Numbered from the stretch's first letter, positions 9,978-19,749 are shown. The stretch is 64,000 nt of DNA from Citrobacter sedlakii NBRC 105722 (GCF_000759835.1 NZ_BBNB01000001.1:186001-250000), one strand, 5' to 3'. A program made the numbers and translations. The notes: generated from the letters alone by a model not told the origin.

Positions 9978-12900
9978 TTACGCCTTCTCGATGTTAACTA
10001 AAAACGCTTTGTATTCCGGCGTTTGCGAGTTTGAATCACCGACGTTTGGCGTCAGGGTATTGGCGATATAACCTTTACGCGCCACCCCTTCAAAGCCCCA
10101 GTGCAGTGGGATCCCAACGGTTTCAACCTGCTGACCGTTCACGTTCAGCGTACGCAGGCGGCGGGTAACAACCGCTACCGCACGGATAAACCCACGCTTG
10201 CTGCTCACCGTAACGCGATCGCCATTGGCGATGCCTTTGGCCGCCGCCAGCGTTTCGCTGATCTCCACGAACTGTTCCGGCTGCGCGATGGCATTCAGCA
10301 GCGCGTGTTTGGTCCAGGTGTGGAAGTGTTCGGTCAGACGATAGGTTGTTCCCACATACGGGAATTTATCCTTCTTGCCTAAGCGCAGTACGTCGTCTTC
10401 ATAGATGCGAACCACCGGGCTGGAAACCACGTTCGGATGCAGCGGGTTGGTCCCCAGCGGCGTTTCCATTGGCTCGTAGTGTTCCGGGAACGGCCCTTCC
10501 GCCAGTTTATCCAGCGCGAACAGACGCCCAACGCCCTCCGGCTGCATAATGAACGGACCGGTTTTGCTTCCCGGCGGCGCGGTGTTGAAGTCCGGGATAT
10601 CGTTCCCCGTCCACTTCGTCCCGTTCCACTGGATCAGCATTCGCTTCGGATCCCACGGTTTACCGTTGATGTCCGCCGATGCGCGGTTATACAGTACGCG
10701 GCGGTTCAGCGGCCACGCCCATGCCCAGCCCAACGTATTACCCAACCCGGACGGATCGGCGTTATCGCGGTTGGCCATCTGGTTGCCCTGCTCGGTCCAG
10801 CTACCGGTGTAGATCCAGCAGGAGGAAGACGTGGTGCCGTCGTCACGCAACTGCGCGAAACTGCTCAACAGTTGCCCTTTCTTCGCAATCAGCGCGCCGT
10901 TGGCGTCATAGAGATCGGCCAGCGCGTAGCCGTTGTTCTCTTTCGCCACTTCTTCCGATTCCGGATGATCCGGCTGTTTGTAGCTCCAGCGCATTTTGAG
11001 CAGCGGTTCTGCGCCTTTACCGCCTTCTGTGCGATACATCTCGCGCAGACGGTGGTAAATACCCGCCAGAATTTCGCCGTCGTTACGCGCTTCACCCGGC
11101 GCGTCCTGCCCTTTCCAGTGCCACTGCAGCCAGCGACCGGAGTTGGCAATCGAACCATCTTCTTCTGCAAAGCAGGTGGATGGCAAACGGAACACTTCAG
11201 TCTGAATCGCTGCCGGATCGACGTCGTTCGACTCGCCGTGGTTCTGCCAGAAAGTCGAGGTTTCGGTCACCAGCGGATCGATCACCACCATGTACTTCAG
11301 CTTGCTCAGGCTGCGGACCACTTTGTTTTTGTCCGGGAAGGACGCAACCGGGTTAAAGCCCTGGCAAATGTAGCCGGTGACTTTTCCGCTATCCATCATA
11401 TTGAAATATTTGATAACGTCATAAGCTTGGTCCCACTTCGGCAACCAGTCGAAGCCCCAGTTATTCTCTTTTTGCGCGTCGTCGCCATAGAATGCTTTCA
11501 TCAGACTGACGGCAAACTTCGGATAGTTGCTCCAGTAGTTCACCTGATCGGCCTGGGTCGCTTTAGGCGTGTTGGCGTCAAGCCAGCTCTGCCAGTCGCC
11601 GTGCTTTTCGGACGGCAGCGTCAGATAGCCAGGCAGGCTGGTAGACAGCAGACCGAGATCGGTTAAGCCCTGAATGTTGGAGTGACCGCGCAGGGCGTTA
11701 ACCCCGCCGCCTGCCATCCCCATGTTGCCGAGCAGCAGCTGAATCATCGCCATCGTACGGATGTTCTGTGCGCCGACGGTATGCTGCGTCCAGCCCAGCG
11801 CGTACAGGAACGTGGTGGTTCTGTCGGCGGCACTGGTGGAAGCCAGCACTTCACAGACCTTCAGGAAGTCAGCTTTCGGTGTACCGCAGATGTTTTCCAC
11901 CACGTCCGGCGTATAGCGGGAAACATGCTGTTTCAACAGGTTCCATACGCAGCGCGGATGCGTCAGCGTGTCGTCGCGTCTGGCATAGCCGTTTTCATCG
12001 AACTGGTAGTTCCAGGACGACTTATCGTACTGCCTTTTTTGCGCGTCGTAACCGCTGAACAGTCCATCTTCAAAAGCAAAATCATCACGCACCAGCAGGC
12101 TGGCGTTGGTGTAATGCTTAACGTACTCCGCGTTGATTTTGTTATTTTCGATCAGGTACAGCAACACGCCGGACAGGAACGTAATGTCCGTGCCGGAACG
12201 AATCGGCGCGTAAATATCCGCTACCGAGGCTGTACGCGTAAAGCGTGGGTCAACAACAATCAACGTGGCGTCATTGTTGTTTTTCGCTTCCATCGCCCAG
12301 CGGAATCCCACCGGATGGGCTTCAGCGGCGTTACCGCCCATCACCATCACGACGTTAGCGTTTTTAATATCGACCCAGTGGTTGGTCATCGCACCGCGAC
12401 CAAATGTTGGAGCAAGACTTGCTACCGTTGGTCCGTGTCAGACGCGCGCCTGGTTGTCGACAGCCAGCATGCCGAGCGAGCGCACAAACTTCTGCGTCAG
12501 CATGCCGGTTTCATTACTGGCGGCTGAGGCGCACAGCATCCCTGTTGAAAGCCAACGGTTAACCGTAACGCCCTGCTCGTTCTTTTCAATAAAGTTGGCG
12601 TCGCGGTCAGCTTTCATCAGTTTTGCAATGCGGGTAAACGCTTCATCCCAACTGATGCGTTGCCATTTATCGGAACCCGGCGCACGGTATTCCGGATAGC
12701 GCAGACGGTTTTCACTGTGAACATAATCCAGCAGGCCTGCGCCTTTTGGACACAGCGCACCACGGCTTACCGGATGATCCGGGTCCCCCTCAATGTGATA
12801 AATCGCTTCCTTCGCGTTTTTAGCTCCATCCCCCAGGCTATACATTAATAGCCCGCAACCCACGGAACAGTATGTGCAGGTGTTTCGGATCTCTTTCGCG

Positions 12901-13025
12901 CGCAATAGCTTATAATTTCGCGCCTGAGCCAGTGCCATTTTTGGGGTGAATCCCAGCGCTGCCACTGTGGTTCCGGCCATACCGCCCGCGCAGATTTTAA
13001 AAAACTTTCTGCGGCTGACGTCCAT
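9978..13025 (-). CDS. fdnG: FdnG, selenocysteine-containing catalytic subunit of formate dehydrogenase N
   Basis: 1015 residues when the in-frame TGA at 12440-12438 is read as selenocysteine 196, exactly the E. coli FdnG length and Sec position. The N-terminus MDVSRRKFFKICAGG is a twin-arginine export signal. CTYCSVGCG and a downstream CPKG hold a [4Fe-4S] cluster, and the rest is a bis-MGD molybdopterin oxidoreductase. The enzyme oxidises formate to CO2 in the periplasm and drives proton-motive force with nitrate reductase. An automatic caller would split the gene at the TGA into 5' (12438-13130) and 3' (9978-12389) pieces; this is recoding, not a frameshift. The divergent upstream region carries FNR- and NarL-like sites. 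Confidence 0.97.
12395..12440 (-). promoter_or_regulatory. SECIS element and UGA selenocysteine codon of fdnG
   Basis: The TGA codon at 12440-12438 is followed at once, on the reverse strand, by CACGGACCAACGGTAGCAAG and complementary sequence that can fold into the bacterial SECIS hairpin just downstream of the codon. It is nearly identical to the SelB-binding element known for E. coli fdnG. The downstream frame continues with full FdnG homology. Confidence 0.9.
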
Positions 13026-13144
13026 TGCTTTCCTCTTTTTTCCAGAGTGAGATACCCGCCATCTTTCTTCCTGCACGAAAGCAGGGTGAAAAATGTCGCG
13101 TATAAACTTCCGCGAGGAAACTAACAGCAATAACCTTACGCATA

Positions 13145-13158
13145 TTGCGTCAAATCAA
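13145..13158 (-). promoter_or_regulatory. FNR-like site upstream of fdnG
   Basis: TTGCG-TCAA-ATCAA (reverse complement TTGAT-TTGA-CGCAA) matches the FNR consensus TTGAT-N4-ATCAA in 8 of 10 positions. It lies 120-133 bases before the fdnG start. E. coli fdnG is activated by FNR anaerobically, so this is the expected control; the exact site is inferred from sequence only. Confidence 0.55.
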
Positions 13159-13205
13159 TAACGAAACGCTTCCGCTACTAAATAGTGCCTTTTGCCGGTT
13201 TTATA

Positions 13206-13221
13206 TACCACCTTAGTGGTA
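13206..13221. promoter_or_regulatory. NarL/NarP-like 7-2-7 site between fdnG and yddG
   Basis: TACCACC-TT-AGTGGTA is an inverted heptamer pair with 2-base spacing, the NarL/NarP 7-2-7 arrangement. The right half fits the heptamer consensus except at one position. It lies about 60 bases upstream of the FNR-like site relative to fdnG, in agreement with nitrate induction of fdnGHI in E. coli. Confidence 0.55.
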
Positions 13222-13313
13222 ACTCGTATGCGCATTGACCTGGCATCCTCCGCTAAAAAAGTGCTATATATTTCAGCTTATTTTTTTGCAGGGTTAGGGA
13301 AACGGCAAACAGA

Positions 13314-14195
13314 ATGACAAGACAAAAAGCAACGCTCATTGGACTTATCGCGATCGTGCTGTGGAGCACAATGGTGGGGCTGATTCGTGGCGTAAGTGAA
13401 GGGCTGGGGCCAGTGGGTGGCGCGGCGGCAATCTATTCCCTCAGCGGGTTGCTGCTGATTTTTACCGTCGGTTTTCCCAACATTCGCCGTTTTCCTGTGC
13501 GCTATTTGATTGCCGGTAGCGTTCTGTTTGTCAGTTATGAAATTTGCCTTGCGCTTTCGCTTGGCTATGCGGCGTCACGTCATCAGGCGATTGAAGTCGG
13601 CATGGTCAATTATTTGTGGCCCAGCCTGACTATTTTGTTCGCCATTTTATTTAACGGACAAAAAACCAACTGGGTGATTGTTCCTGGGTTGCTGCTGGCA
13701 TTGGTCGGCGTCTGCTGGGTACTGGGCGGTGAGAATGGACTGAATCCCGCCGAAATTATCAACAATGTTACAACCAGTCCGCTGAGCTATTTTCTCGCCT
13801 TTCTCGGTGCGTTTATCTGGGCAACCTACTGCACAGTGACCAATAAATATGCACGTGGCTTTAACGGCATTACGGTTTTTGTTTTGCTCACAGCGTTGAG
13901 CTTATGGGCGCATTATTTTATGACGCCGCAGCCTGTAATGGTCTTTACCACGCCGGTGGTGATAAAACTGTTTTCCGCCGCCCTGACGTTAGGTTTTGCT
14001 TATGCCGCCTGGAACGTGGGTATTCTGCACGGAAATGTCACCATTATGGCGGTGGGCTCCTATTTCACGCCGGTGCTTTCCTCTGCGCTCGCAGCCGTAC
14101 TGCTGAGTGCTCCGCTCTCTTTCTCTTTTTGGCAAGGCGCGGTGATGGTCTGTGTGGGGTCGTTGCTGTGTTGGTGGGCGACCCGCCGGGCGTGA
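13314..14195 (+). CDS. yddG: YddG, aromatic amino acid/methyl viologen exporter (DMT family)
   Basis: 293 residues, matching E. coli and Salmonella YddG throughout, with ten hydrophobic segments of two EamA repeats. It exports phenylalanine, tyrosine and tryptophan in E. coli and takes part in methyl viologen efflux in Salmonella. It is divergent from fdnG and directly upstream of the ompD porin, the Salmonella order. The ribosome-binding site is weak (AGGGAAAC). Confidence 0.95.
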   Translation: MTRQKATLIGLIAIVLWSTMVGLIRGVSEGLGPVGGAAAIYSLSGLLLIFTVGFPNIRRFPVRYLIAGSVLFVSYEICLALSLGYAASRHQAIEVGMVNYLWPSLTILFAILFNGQKTNWVIVPGLLLALVGVCWVLGGENGLNPAEIINNVTTSPLSYFLAFLGAFIWATYCTVTNKYARGFNGITVFVLLTALSLWAHYFMTPQPVMVFTTPVVIKLFSAALTLGFAYAAWNVGILHGNVTIMAVGSYFTPVLSSALAAVLLSAPLSFSFWQGAVMVCVGSLLCWWATRRA

Positions 14196-14646
14196 ACGTC
14201 ATCACAACTGGCGACCGCTTTTTCTCTGTCTGGCAACCTTTTTGAATTTGGTTTAGTCTTTATTAAGATTAAACCAAAATATTTCCTCGAATTTAGCAAT
14301 CTGTTAAATTAATGATACTAAAATGATGCTTAACTATTAAATTCCTGCCTGTCAAATTCATTTATCCCGATATAGTTAGCCTGCGTAATTTACCGCAAAA
14401 TAACCACTTCATCGCACATTGTTAGCCTAATAAATATTTCACTTAAGCCTAATCCCATTTGTAACTAATTTATTTCAGGATATTAAGGAGATCTGGATCA
14501 CACATCTGTAAATATCCAGCAATAAGATGAAACTTATTATTGAATTGGTGCTACTGCGTAATTTAAAAATAGCTTGCCATTGATGAGAAGCCTCGTTTAG
14601 CAATGGTTTAGGAAACACATTAAGAAAATTATAAGGATTATCTAAA
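14196..14646. promoter_or_regulatory. ompD upstream region
   Basis: 451 bases without a gene, strongly AT-rich. It holds the ompD promoter and leader. A CRP-like site is listed separately. The leader ends with AAGGA (14633-14637) 9 bases before the ompD ATG. In Salmonella, several small RNAs act on ompD mRNA near the start; I see no complete small-RNA gene here. Confidence 0.5.
14484..14505. promoter_or_regulatory. CRP-like binding site upstream of ompD
   Basis: The core GATCTGGATCAC matches 11 of 12 central positions of the CRP palindrome (consensus GATCTAGATCAC), with a good right half (ATCACA) and a weaker left half. It lies about 150 bases before the ompD start. The related E. coli porin NmpC is known to be catabolite-controlled. 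Confidence 0.45.
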
Positions 14647-15747
14647 ATGAAACTTAAATTAGTCGCAGTGGCAGTGACCAGCCTGTTGGCAGCAGGCGTT
14701 GTTAATGCAGCAGAAGTGTATAACAAAGACGGCAACAAACTGGATCTGTACGGCAAAGTTACCGCTCTGCACTACTTCTCTGACAATAACGGCGATGATG
14801 GCGACAAAACTTACGCACGTCTGGGTTTCAAAGGTGAAACACAAATCAATGACCAACTGACCGGTTTCGGCCAGTGGGAATACGAATTCAAAGGCAATAA
14901 CTCCGAATCTAACGGCACCAAAGGTAATAAAACCCGTCTGGCGTTTGCCGGTCTGAAATTCGGTGAGTACGGTTCTTTTGACTATGGCCGTAACTATGGC
15001 GTCGCGTATGACGTTGGCGCATGGACCGACGTTCTGCCTGAGTTCGGTGGCGACACCTGGACCCAGACCGACGTGTTCATGACCCAGCGTGCTTCTGGCG
15101 TGGCGACCTACCGTAACACCGACTTCTTCGGTCTGGTTGACGGCTGGAACTTTGCCGTTCAGTACCAGGGTAAAAATGGCGCCAGCGACGAAACGAACAA
15201 CGGTCGTTCTAAGCTCACCGAACAGAATGGCGACGGCTTTGGTCTGTCTACCAGCTACGAGTACGAAGGCTTCGCCGCAAGCGCCGCTTACGCGAAATCT
15301 GACCGTACCGATTCTCAGACTGCGGGTGACAACGTGTTCTACGCTCGCGGCAAGAACGCAGAAGTGTGGGCTGCGGGTCTGAAATATGACGCGAACAACC
15401 TGTACCTGGCGGCAACCTATGCAGAAACCCGCAACATGACCACCTTTGGTGATGTAAACGGTATTGCTAACAAAGCGCAGAACTTCGAAGTGGTAGCACA
15501 GTACCAGTTCGACTTCGGTCTGCGTCCGTCCCTGGCTTACCTGAAATCCAAAGGTAAAGATATCGGCGGTTACGGCGACCAGGATCTGGTTGAATACGTT
15601 GACGTTGGCGCGAGCTACTACTTCAACAAAAACATGTCCACCTACGTTGATTACAAAATCAACCTGGTTGACGAAAACAACTTCACCCGCGCTGCTGGTA
15701 TCTCCACTGACAACATCGTTGCTGTGGGTCTGACCTACCAGTTCTAA
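14647..15747 (+). CDS. ompD: OmpD/NmpC-type general porin
   Basis: 366 residues. A 21-residue signal peptide ([21 protein letters not shown]) is followed by [17 protein letters not shown], the start of mature trimeric porins, and the protein ends LTYQF with the terminal phenylalanine needed for outer-membrane assembly. The constriction-loop segment ([16 protein letters not shown]) is present. It closely resembles Salmonella OmpD and E. coli NmpC; its place next to yddG supports ompD. It forms a 16-strand outer-membrane channel. A strong terminator follows. Confidence 0.93.
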   Translation: MKLKLVAVAVTSLLAAGVVNAAEVYNKDGNKLDLYGKVTALHYFSDNNGDDGDKTYARLGFKGETQINDQLTGFGQWEYEFKGNNSESNGTKGNKTRLAFAGLKFGEYGSFDYGRNYGVAYDVGAWTDVLPEFGGDTWTQTDVFMTQRASGVATYRNTDFFGLVDGWNFAVQYQGKNGASDETNNGRSKLTEQNGDGFGLSTSYEYEGFAASAAYAKSDRTDSQTAGDNVFYARGKNAEVWAAGLKYDANNLYLAATYAETRNMTTFGDVNGIANKAQNFEVVAQYQFDFGLRPSLAYLKSKGKDIGGYGDQDLVEYVDVGASYYFNKNMSTYVDYKINLVDENNFTRAAGISTDNIVAVGLTYQF

Positions 15748-15772
15748 TTCATTTAGAATTGAGCGGTATAGA

Positions 15773-15800
15773 AGCCAGCCCACGTCGGGCTGGCTTTTTT
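15773..15800 (+). terminator. rho-independent terminator of ompD
   Basis: AGCCAGCCC, ACGTC loop, GGGCTGGCT, then a T-run. The 9-bp perfect stem starts 25 bases after the ompD stop. Confidence 0.93.
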
Positions 15801-15834
15801 TACCGATGCATAAACCGGTCATAAGGAGTATGCC

Positions 15835-16275
15835 GTGCAAACCTATACAGGACGTTGTCTCTGTGGGCAGAGCCATTTTACCGTTGATATCGAATCGCTC
15901 GATGTTTACGCTTGTCACTGCACGCTGTGCCAGAAATGGTCAGGCGGCATTGCAATGTACCTGGAGGCCAGCGGTCATCCGATGATGGATCCCGACGCGC
16001 CTGAACCGGCCTTTTTTACCTCCTCCTCGCGGGGGGAACGCTACTTCTGTTCCGGCTGCGGCTGTCCGCTGTGGTTTAAGCTCACCGATACGCTGCGCTA
16101 TTTTATCCCCTGGACGCTGCTTGAACTGAACGAAGGCGATCGCCGTCGTTTGATCCTCGCCGCTGAAATCTACACCGAAACCCAACCCGCGTTCTGGCGG
16201 CTGACCGGACAGTACGCCCGGTTAAGCGGCAAAGAGGTCGAAGCGCTGGACAGCCTGTGCCAGTTAACCCACTAA
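15835..16275 (+). CDS. GFA-family (Mss4-like) zinc protein
   Basis: 146 residues starting at GTG (15835), 6 bases after AAGGAG; the nearby ATG at 15830 is out of frame. Zinc-binding motifs of the glutathione-dependent formaldehyde-activating family are clear: CLCG near residue 8, CHCTLCQ, and CSGCGCP around residue 80. Family members are often annotated as adducting formaldehyde to glutathione, but the true substrate of this branch is not known. The stop abuts the end of convergent smvA with no terminator between. Confidence 0.8.
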   Translation: MQTYTGRCLCGQSHFTVDIESLDVYACHCTLCQKWSGGIAMYLEASGHPMMDPDAPEPAFFTSSSRGERYFCSGCGCPLWFKLTDTLRYFIPWTLLELNEGDRRRLILAAEIYTETQPAFWRLTGQYARLSGKEVEALDSLCQLTH

Positions 16276-16276
16276 A

Positions 16277-17764
16277 CTAGTCGCGGTTGACGTTTGCGAG
16301 GCTAAACCACATACCCACCGCCAGCAGAATCAGCATACTGCCGGCGCTGCTTAGCGCCACGCTGTGTGACCAGGTAAACGCCTGTTTCGCGGCATCAATA
16401 ATGTGTTCTCCCAGCGCGTCAGGCAGCGTCTGCGCCAGTTGCACCGCTTCCCCCATCGACGACGATGCGCGGGTCATTTCTTCGGCGTTCAGCCCTTCCG
16501 GCAAGCTAATCGAGGCAGAAAAGCTACGACTCAGTAACAGACCGAAAATGGCGATGCCCAGTCCAGCGCCCAGCTCATAGGCCATTGTCTCTATCGCCCC
16601 TGCCGCTGCCGCTTTCTCGCCCGGCGCCGCGGCCATAATGGCTGCCGTTGACGCCAGCAGCGCGCTGGCAGCGCTAAATCCCAGCAGCGCCATCAGTGCC
16701 CAGGCCTGCAGTCGCTGTGTGCTGAAATCAGTCATCGCCAGGCCATAAAAACTCAGCGCACTCAATGCCATACCTACCGTCGCCACGCTGCGTAGTCCAA
16801 ATCGGGACACCAACATACCGGCGATGGGGCCGCTGAAGCCGCTGGCAAGCATGACAGGTAACATGAACAACCCCGCCTGATACGGTGTGAAGCCATGCAC
16901 AAACTGCAATTCCTGCGCCATTAATAGCTCAAAACCGACCAGCGTGATCATGGCGGTCATCGCCATCACTACGCCGCTTAAAATGATGCGATGCGTAAAC
17001 AGCCGCAGGTCGATCATCGGACGCGAGGCCGCAAGCTGGATACGGATAAACTGTATCAGCAGCAGCGCGCCGCTAATGACGGTTAAGGCAATTGCGCCAA
17101 TGGCGATATGCCCTTTCAACGCGGTCTTCGCGCTGTAAACCAGCAATAAGATGGCCATAATCAGCATGATGGCGTGCCCCAAATTCAATGACTGATCGCG
17201 GCGTCCCGTCTGACGCGGCACATAGCGCGCGGTAAGGGTCAGCACAACCAGTACGACAGGCACGTTGATCAAAAATACCGAGCCCCAATAAAAGTGCTCC
17301 AGCAGTATTCCCCCCACCAGCGGCCCGAACGCAGCGCCGCCGGAACCTACCGCCGCCCAGACGCCCAGCGCCATATTACGATGGCGTGCGTCGCTGAAGG
17401 TCGCGCGGATCCCGGCAAGCGTTGCCGGAACGATCATCGCCGCACCGATCGCCAGAATGGCGCGCGTGGCGATCAGCCAACTGGCGCTGTGTGCGAATGC
17501 GGCAGCGAGCGAAGCCAGACCAAACAGGCCCCCGCCAAGTAACAGCAAACGTTTAAAACCGATGCGATCGCCCAGCGCGCCCATCGGCAATACCATCCCT
17601 GCCATCACCAGCGAGTAAATATCAATGATCCACAGCAGCTCGTTACCGCTGGCGCCCAGCGTCATACTCAGCGTGGGAGCGGCCACATGCAGCACCGTCG
17701 CGTCGATAGCAACCGGAATGTAGACCAACACAATAATCACTAACGTTAACCACTGACGAAACAT
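16277..17764 (-). CDS. smvA: SmvA, MFS efflux pump for methyl viologen and quaternary ammonium compounds
   Basis: 495 residues with 14 predicted membrane helices of the DHA2 drug:H+ antiporter family, nearly collinear with Salmonella SmvA (MFRQWLTLVIIVLVYIPVAI...). Motifs seen include GALGDRIGFKRLL (motif A) and the antiporter motif C region. It exports cationic compounds such as methyl viologen and biocides at the inner membrane. A good sigma70 promoter and two copies of a TetR-type operator lie just upstream, and the same operator precedes the TetR gene at 25226. Confidence 0.94.
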   Translation of the reverse strand: MFRQWLTLVIIVLVYIPVAIDATVLHVAAPTLSMTLGASGNELLWIIDIYSLVMAGMVLPMGALGDRIGFKRLLLLGGGLFGLASLAAAFAHSASWLIATRAILAIGAAMIVPATLAGIRATFSDARHRNMALGVWAAVGSGGAAFGPLVGGILLEHFYWGSVFLINVPVVLVVLTLTARYVPRQTGRRDQSLNLGHAIMLIMAILLLVYSAKTALKGHIAIGAIALTVISGALLLIQFIRIQLAASRPMIDLRLFTHRIILSGVVMAMTAMITLVGFELLMAQELQFVHGFTPYQAGLFMLPVMLASGFSGPIAGMLVSRFGLRSVATVGMALSALSFYGLAMTDFSTQRLQAWALMALLGFSAASALLASTAAIMAAAPGEKAAAAGAIETMAYELGAGLGIAIFGLLLSRSFSASISLPEGLNAEEMTRASSSMGEAVQLAQTLPDALGEHIIDAAKQAFTWSHSVALSSAGSMLILLAVGMWFSLANVNRD

Positions 17765-17784
17765 AACGCTTCCCTTAAGACAAA

Positions 17785-17837
17785 CTGGACACGCGTCCAG
17801 ATTTACCGATCCTACGGAAAATTGAACATATGTCCAA
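17785..17837 (-). promoter_or_regulatory. smvA promoter with two TetR-type operators
   Basis: Reverse strand: -35 TTGGAC (17837-17832), 17-base spacer, -10 TAGGAT (17814-17809). One inverted repeat, TTGAAC-ATAT-GTCCAA (17822-17837), overlaps the -35. A second, CTGGAC-ACGC-GTCCAG (17785-17800), lies between the -10 and the start codon. Both match the operator in front of the TetR gene (TTGAAC-AGGC-GTCCAG, 25168-25183), so the same repressor probably controls both genes. Confidence 0.75.
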
Positions 17838-17895
17838 CTTTTTATTGAGCGCCGTGATTATCTGAATTCGTGGGTATCAGGGAAAGCAAGACAGG

Positions 17896-17930
17896 AAAAA
17901 AGCGCCATCCGACCAGCCAGCCGGATGGCG
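17896..17930 (-). terminator. terminator of the catBCA-benABCD operon
   Basis: On the reverse strand CGCCATCCG / CGGATGGCG forms a 9-bp stem 9 bases past the benD stop, followed by GC and six Ts. Confidence 0.9.
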
Positions 17931-17939
17931 AGAATAAAC

Positions 17940-18713
17940 TCAGCCCAGGTCGCCCCCAGCCACCGGCAGGATCACACCGGTGATATAGCTCGCCTGGTCG
18001 CTTGCCAGAAACAATATCGCCTGCGCCTGTTCTTCAAGCGTGCCATAGCGGTGCATCAGGCTGCTGTCCAGGGTCTGATCCACAACCTGCTGATACCAGA
18101 TTTTTTCCTGCGCGGTGGGCGTTTCGGTATTACGCGGCGTGACACGCTCTGGCGCCTCTGTTCCTCCCGGCGCCACGGCGTTTATCCGGATCCCCTGGTG
18201 GCTGTATTCCATGGCAATGGAGCGGGTTAAGGCGTTGACCCCGCCTTTCGCTGCCGAATAAGGCACCCGATTCACCCCAGATGTCGCTACGGACGATACA
18301 TTGACAATGCTGCCAGTCCCCTGTTTCAGCATCCACGGCAGCACAGCACGACAGCCCCACAGCGTAGGAAACAGAGAGCGGCGGATCTCCTTTTCGATCT
18401 GCTCTGGCTGATAGTCGGCAAAAGGCCGCGCCCAGATCGTCCCGCCGACGTTATTAATCAATACGTCTATACGACCAAAATGTGCAACGCCTGCTCCGAA
18501 GGCCTGTTCGGTACTTTCCCACTGCTCAAGATCGGCCTCCAGCGCCAGCACCTGAACGCCCTCAGCGGTGAGTGTCGCAGCCAGTTCATGAACGTGACGG
18601 GAACGATCGATCAGTAACAGCGTTGCGCCCTCTTTTGCCGCCTGCTCTGCGGTCTGGCGACCAATCCCTTGCGCCGCGCCGGTAATCGCGACGACTTTAG
18701 TGTGAAATCGCAT
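17940..18713 (-). CDS. benD: BenD, dihydroxycyclohexadiene carboxylate (benzoate diol) dehydrogenase
   Basis: 257 residues from the ATG at 18713 behind AAGGAG. It is an SDR enzyme: TGAAQGIGRQ cofactor motif near residue 10, NNVGG, VNVSSVATSG and YSAAKGG with catalytic S, Y and K. It oxidises the cis-diol made by BenABC to catechol with loss of CO2 and formation of NADH. It is the last gene of the operon, 10 bases after benC. The call rests on the SDR fold plus position directly after benABC. Confidence 0.9.
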   Translation of the reverse strand: MRFHTKVVAITGAAQGIGRQTAEQAAKEGATLLLIDRSRHVHELAATLTAEGVQVLALEADLEQWESTEQAFGAGVAHFGRIDVLINNVGGTIWARPFADYQPEQIEKEIRRSLFPTLWGCRAVLPWMLKQGTGSIVNVSSVATSGVNRVPYSAAKGGVNALTRSIAMEYSHQGIRINAVAPGGTEAPERVTPRNTETPTAQEKIWYQQVVDQTLDSSLMHRYGTLEEQAQAILFLASDQASYITGVILPVAGGDLG

Positions 18714-18723
18714 CCTGTTCTCC

Positions 18724-19740
18724 TTATGCCGCGGCGCTTTGACTGGCGATAAACTTCTCATACCAGAATCCGGCGGGATCGATTCCCCTTTCCCGCAGCG
18801 TAGCAGCGACCGCGTTGACCATCGGCGGCGGCCCGCACAGGTAAATATCCACATCCCCCTGATTCAGCAAGGCGTCATTGAGATACGCGGTGACATAACC
18901 CCGCTGCGGACAGGCGCTGTCGGCATCCGCAACCACCGGTAGCCAGTGGAAATTGACCAGCCCCTCGCGAAATGCCTCCAGCCGGGCCGTTTTGACAAGA
19001 TCAATGTCATAAGTCACGCCATACAACAGCGTCACCGGACGCTGACTTCCCTGCGCCGCCAGCGCTTCCAGCATGGAGAGCATGGGCGCCAGCCCGGTTC
19101 CGCCCGCCAGCATCAACAACGGACGCTCGCCGCCGCGCAGATAAAAACTGCCCATCGGGCCGCTGAGGGTCAGACGGTCGCCAGAACGTGCGCGCTGGGT
19201 CAGCCACTGGCTCATCAGCCCGCCCGGCACATTGCGGATCAAAAACCGGCATTCGCGGTTATCCGGCAGCGAACTGAATGAATAGGCGCGCACCTGGTTC
19301 GTGCCGGGAACCTGAATATTGACGTACTGTCCCGGCAAAAATGCCAGCGGTTCATCGGCGTCTATCACCAGTTCAAACGCCGTAGCCGACAGGGCGTCCA
19401 CTGCCCGTACCGTCGCGTCCAGCGTCGTAAGCCCGGTTTTACACTGCGCGGCGGCAACAGGCACATCGATCACGCAGTCGCTACACGGCACCATCTGGCA
19501 GGTCAGTACCTGTCTTGCCTGGGCTTCATCGTCGCTCAAAGCGTCTTCGATGAAATCGTCACCGAGGGCATATTCCCCACTGGCGCAATGACATTTACAG
19601 GTGCCGCAGACGCCATCTGAGCAATCCATTGGCAGATTAACCTTCTGCCGGTAAGCCGCATCAAGCACCTTTTCGCCCGCGTTGCACTGAATAAAACGGG
19701 TGATGCCGTCCTCAAAATTAAGGGCAATCGTAAAACTCAT
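18724..19740 (-). CDS. benC: BenC, benzoate 1,2-dioxygenase electron-transfer component
   Basis: 338 residues from the ATG at 19740; an in-frame GTG two codons earlier (19746) is an alternative. N-terminal plant-type [2Fe-2S] ferredoxin domain with C40, C45, C48 (DCSDGVCGTCKC) and C81. Then an FAD domain with RAYSFSS, and an NAD-binding domain with GGTGLAPMLSM and a terminal YLCGPPPMV. It passes electrons from NADH to the BenAB oxygenase. It lies 9 bases after benB. Confidence 0.95.
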   Translation of the reverse strand: MSFTIALNFEDGITRFIQCNAGEKVLDAAYRQKVNLPMDCSDGVCGTCKCHCASGEYALGDDFIEDALSDDEAQARQVLTCQMVPCSDCVIDVPVAAAQCKTGLTTLDATVRAVDALSATAFELVIDADEPLAFLPGQYVNIQVPGTNQVRAYSFSSLPDNRECRFLIRNVPGGLMSQWLTQRARSGDRLTLSGPMGSFYLRGGERPLLMLAGGTGLAPMLSMLEALAAQGSQRPVTLLYGVTYDIDLVKTARLEAFREGLVNFHWLPVVADADSACPQRGYVTAYLNDALLNQGDVDIYLCGPPPMVNAVAATLRERGIDPAGFWYEKFIASQSAAA

Positions 19741-19749
19741 AAGCACCTC

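Noticed and set aside
10437-11666. Long open frame antisense to fdnG (about 409 codons)
   Set aside because: It is the complementary frame of a GC-rich conserved gene and has no recognisable protein features.
12389-12440. Apparent premature stop or frameshift in fdnG
   Set aside because: The TGA is at codon 196, the known selenocysteine position, with an intact SECIS and continuous homology on both sides.
14659-15918. Long open frame antisense to the porin gene (about 419 codons)
   Set aside because: It mirrors ompD codons; the translation has no signal peptide, domain or ribosome-binding site.
16262-16290. Terminator between the GFA gene and smvA
   Set aside because: The stop codons are adjacent (16275 and 16277) and no hairpin was seen; transcripts probably overlap.
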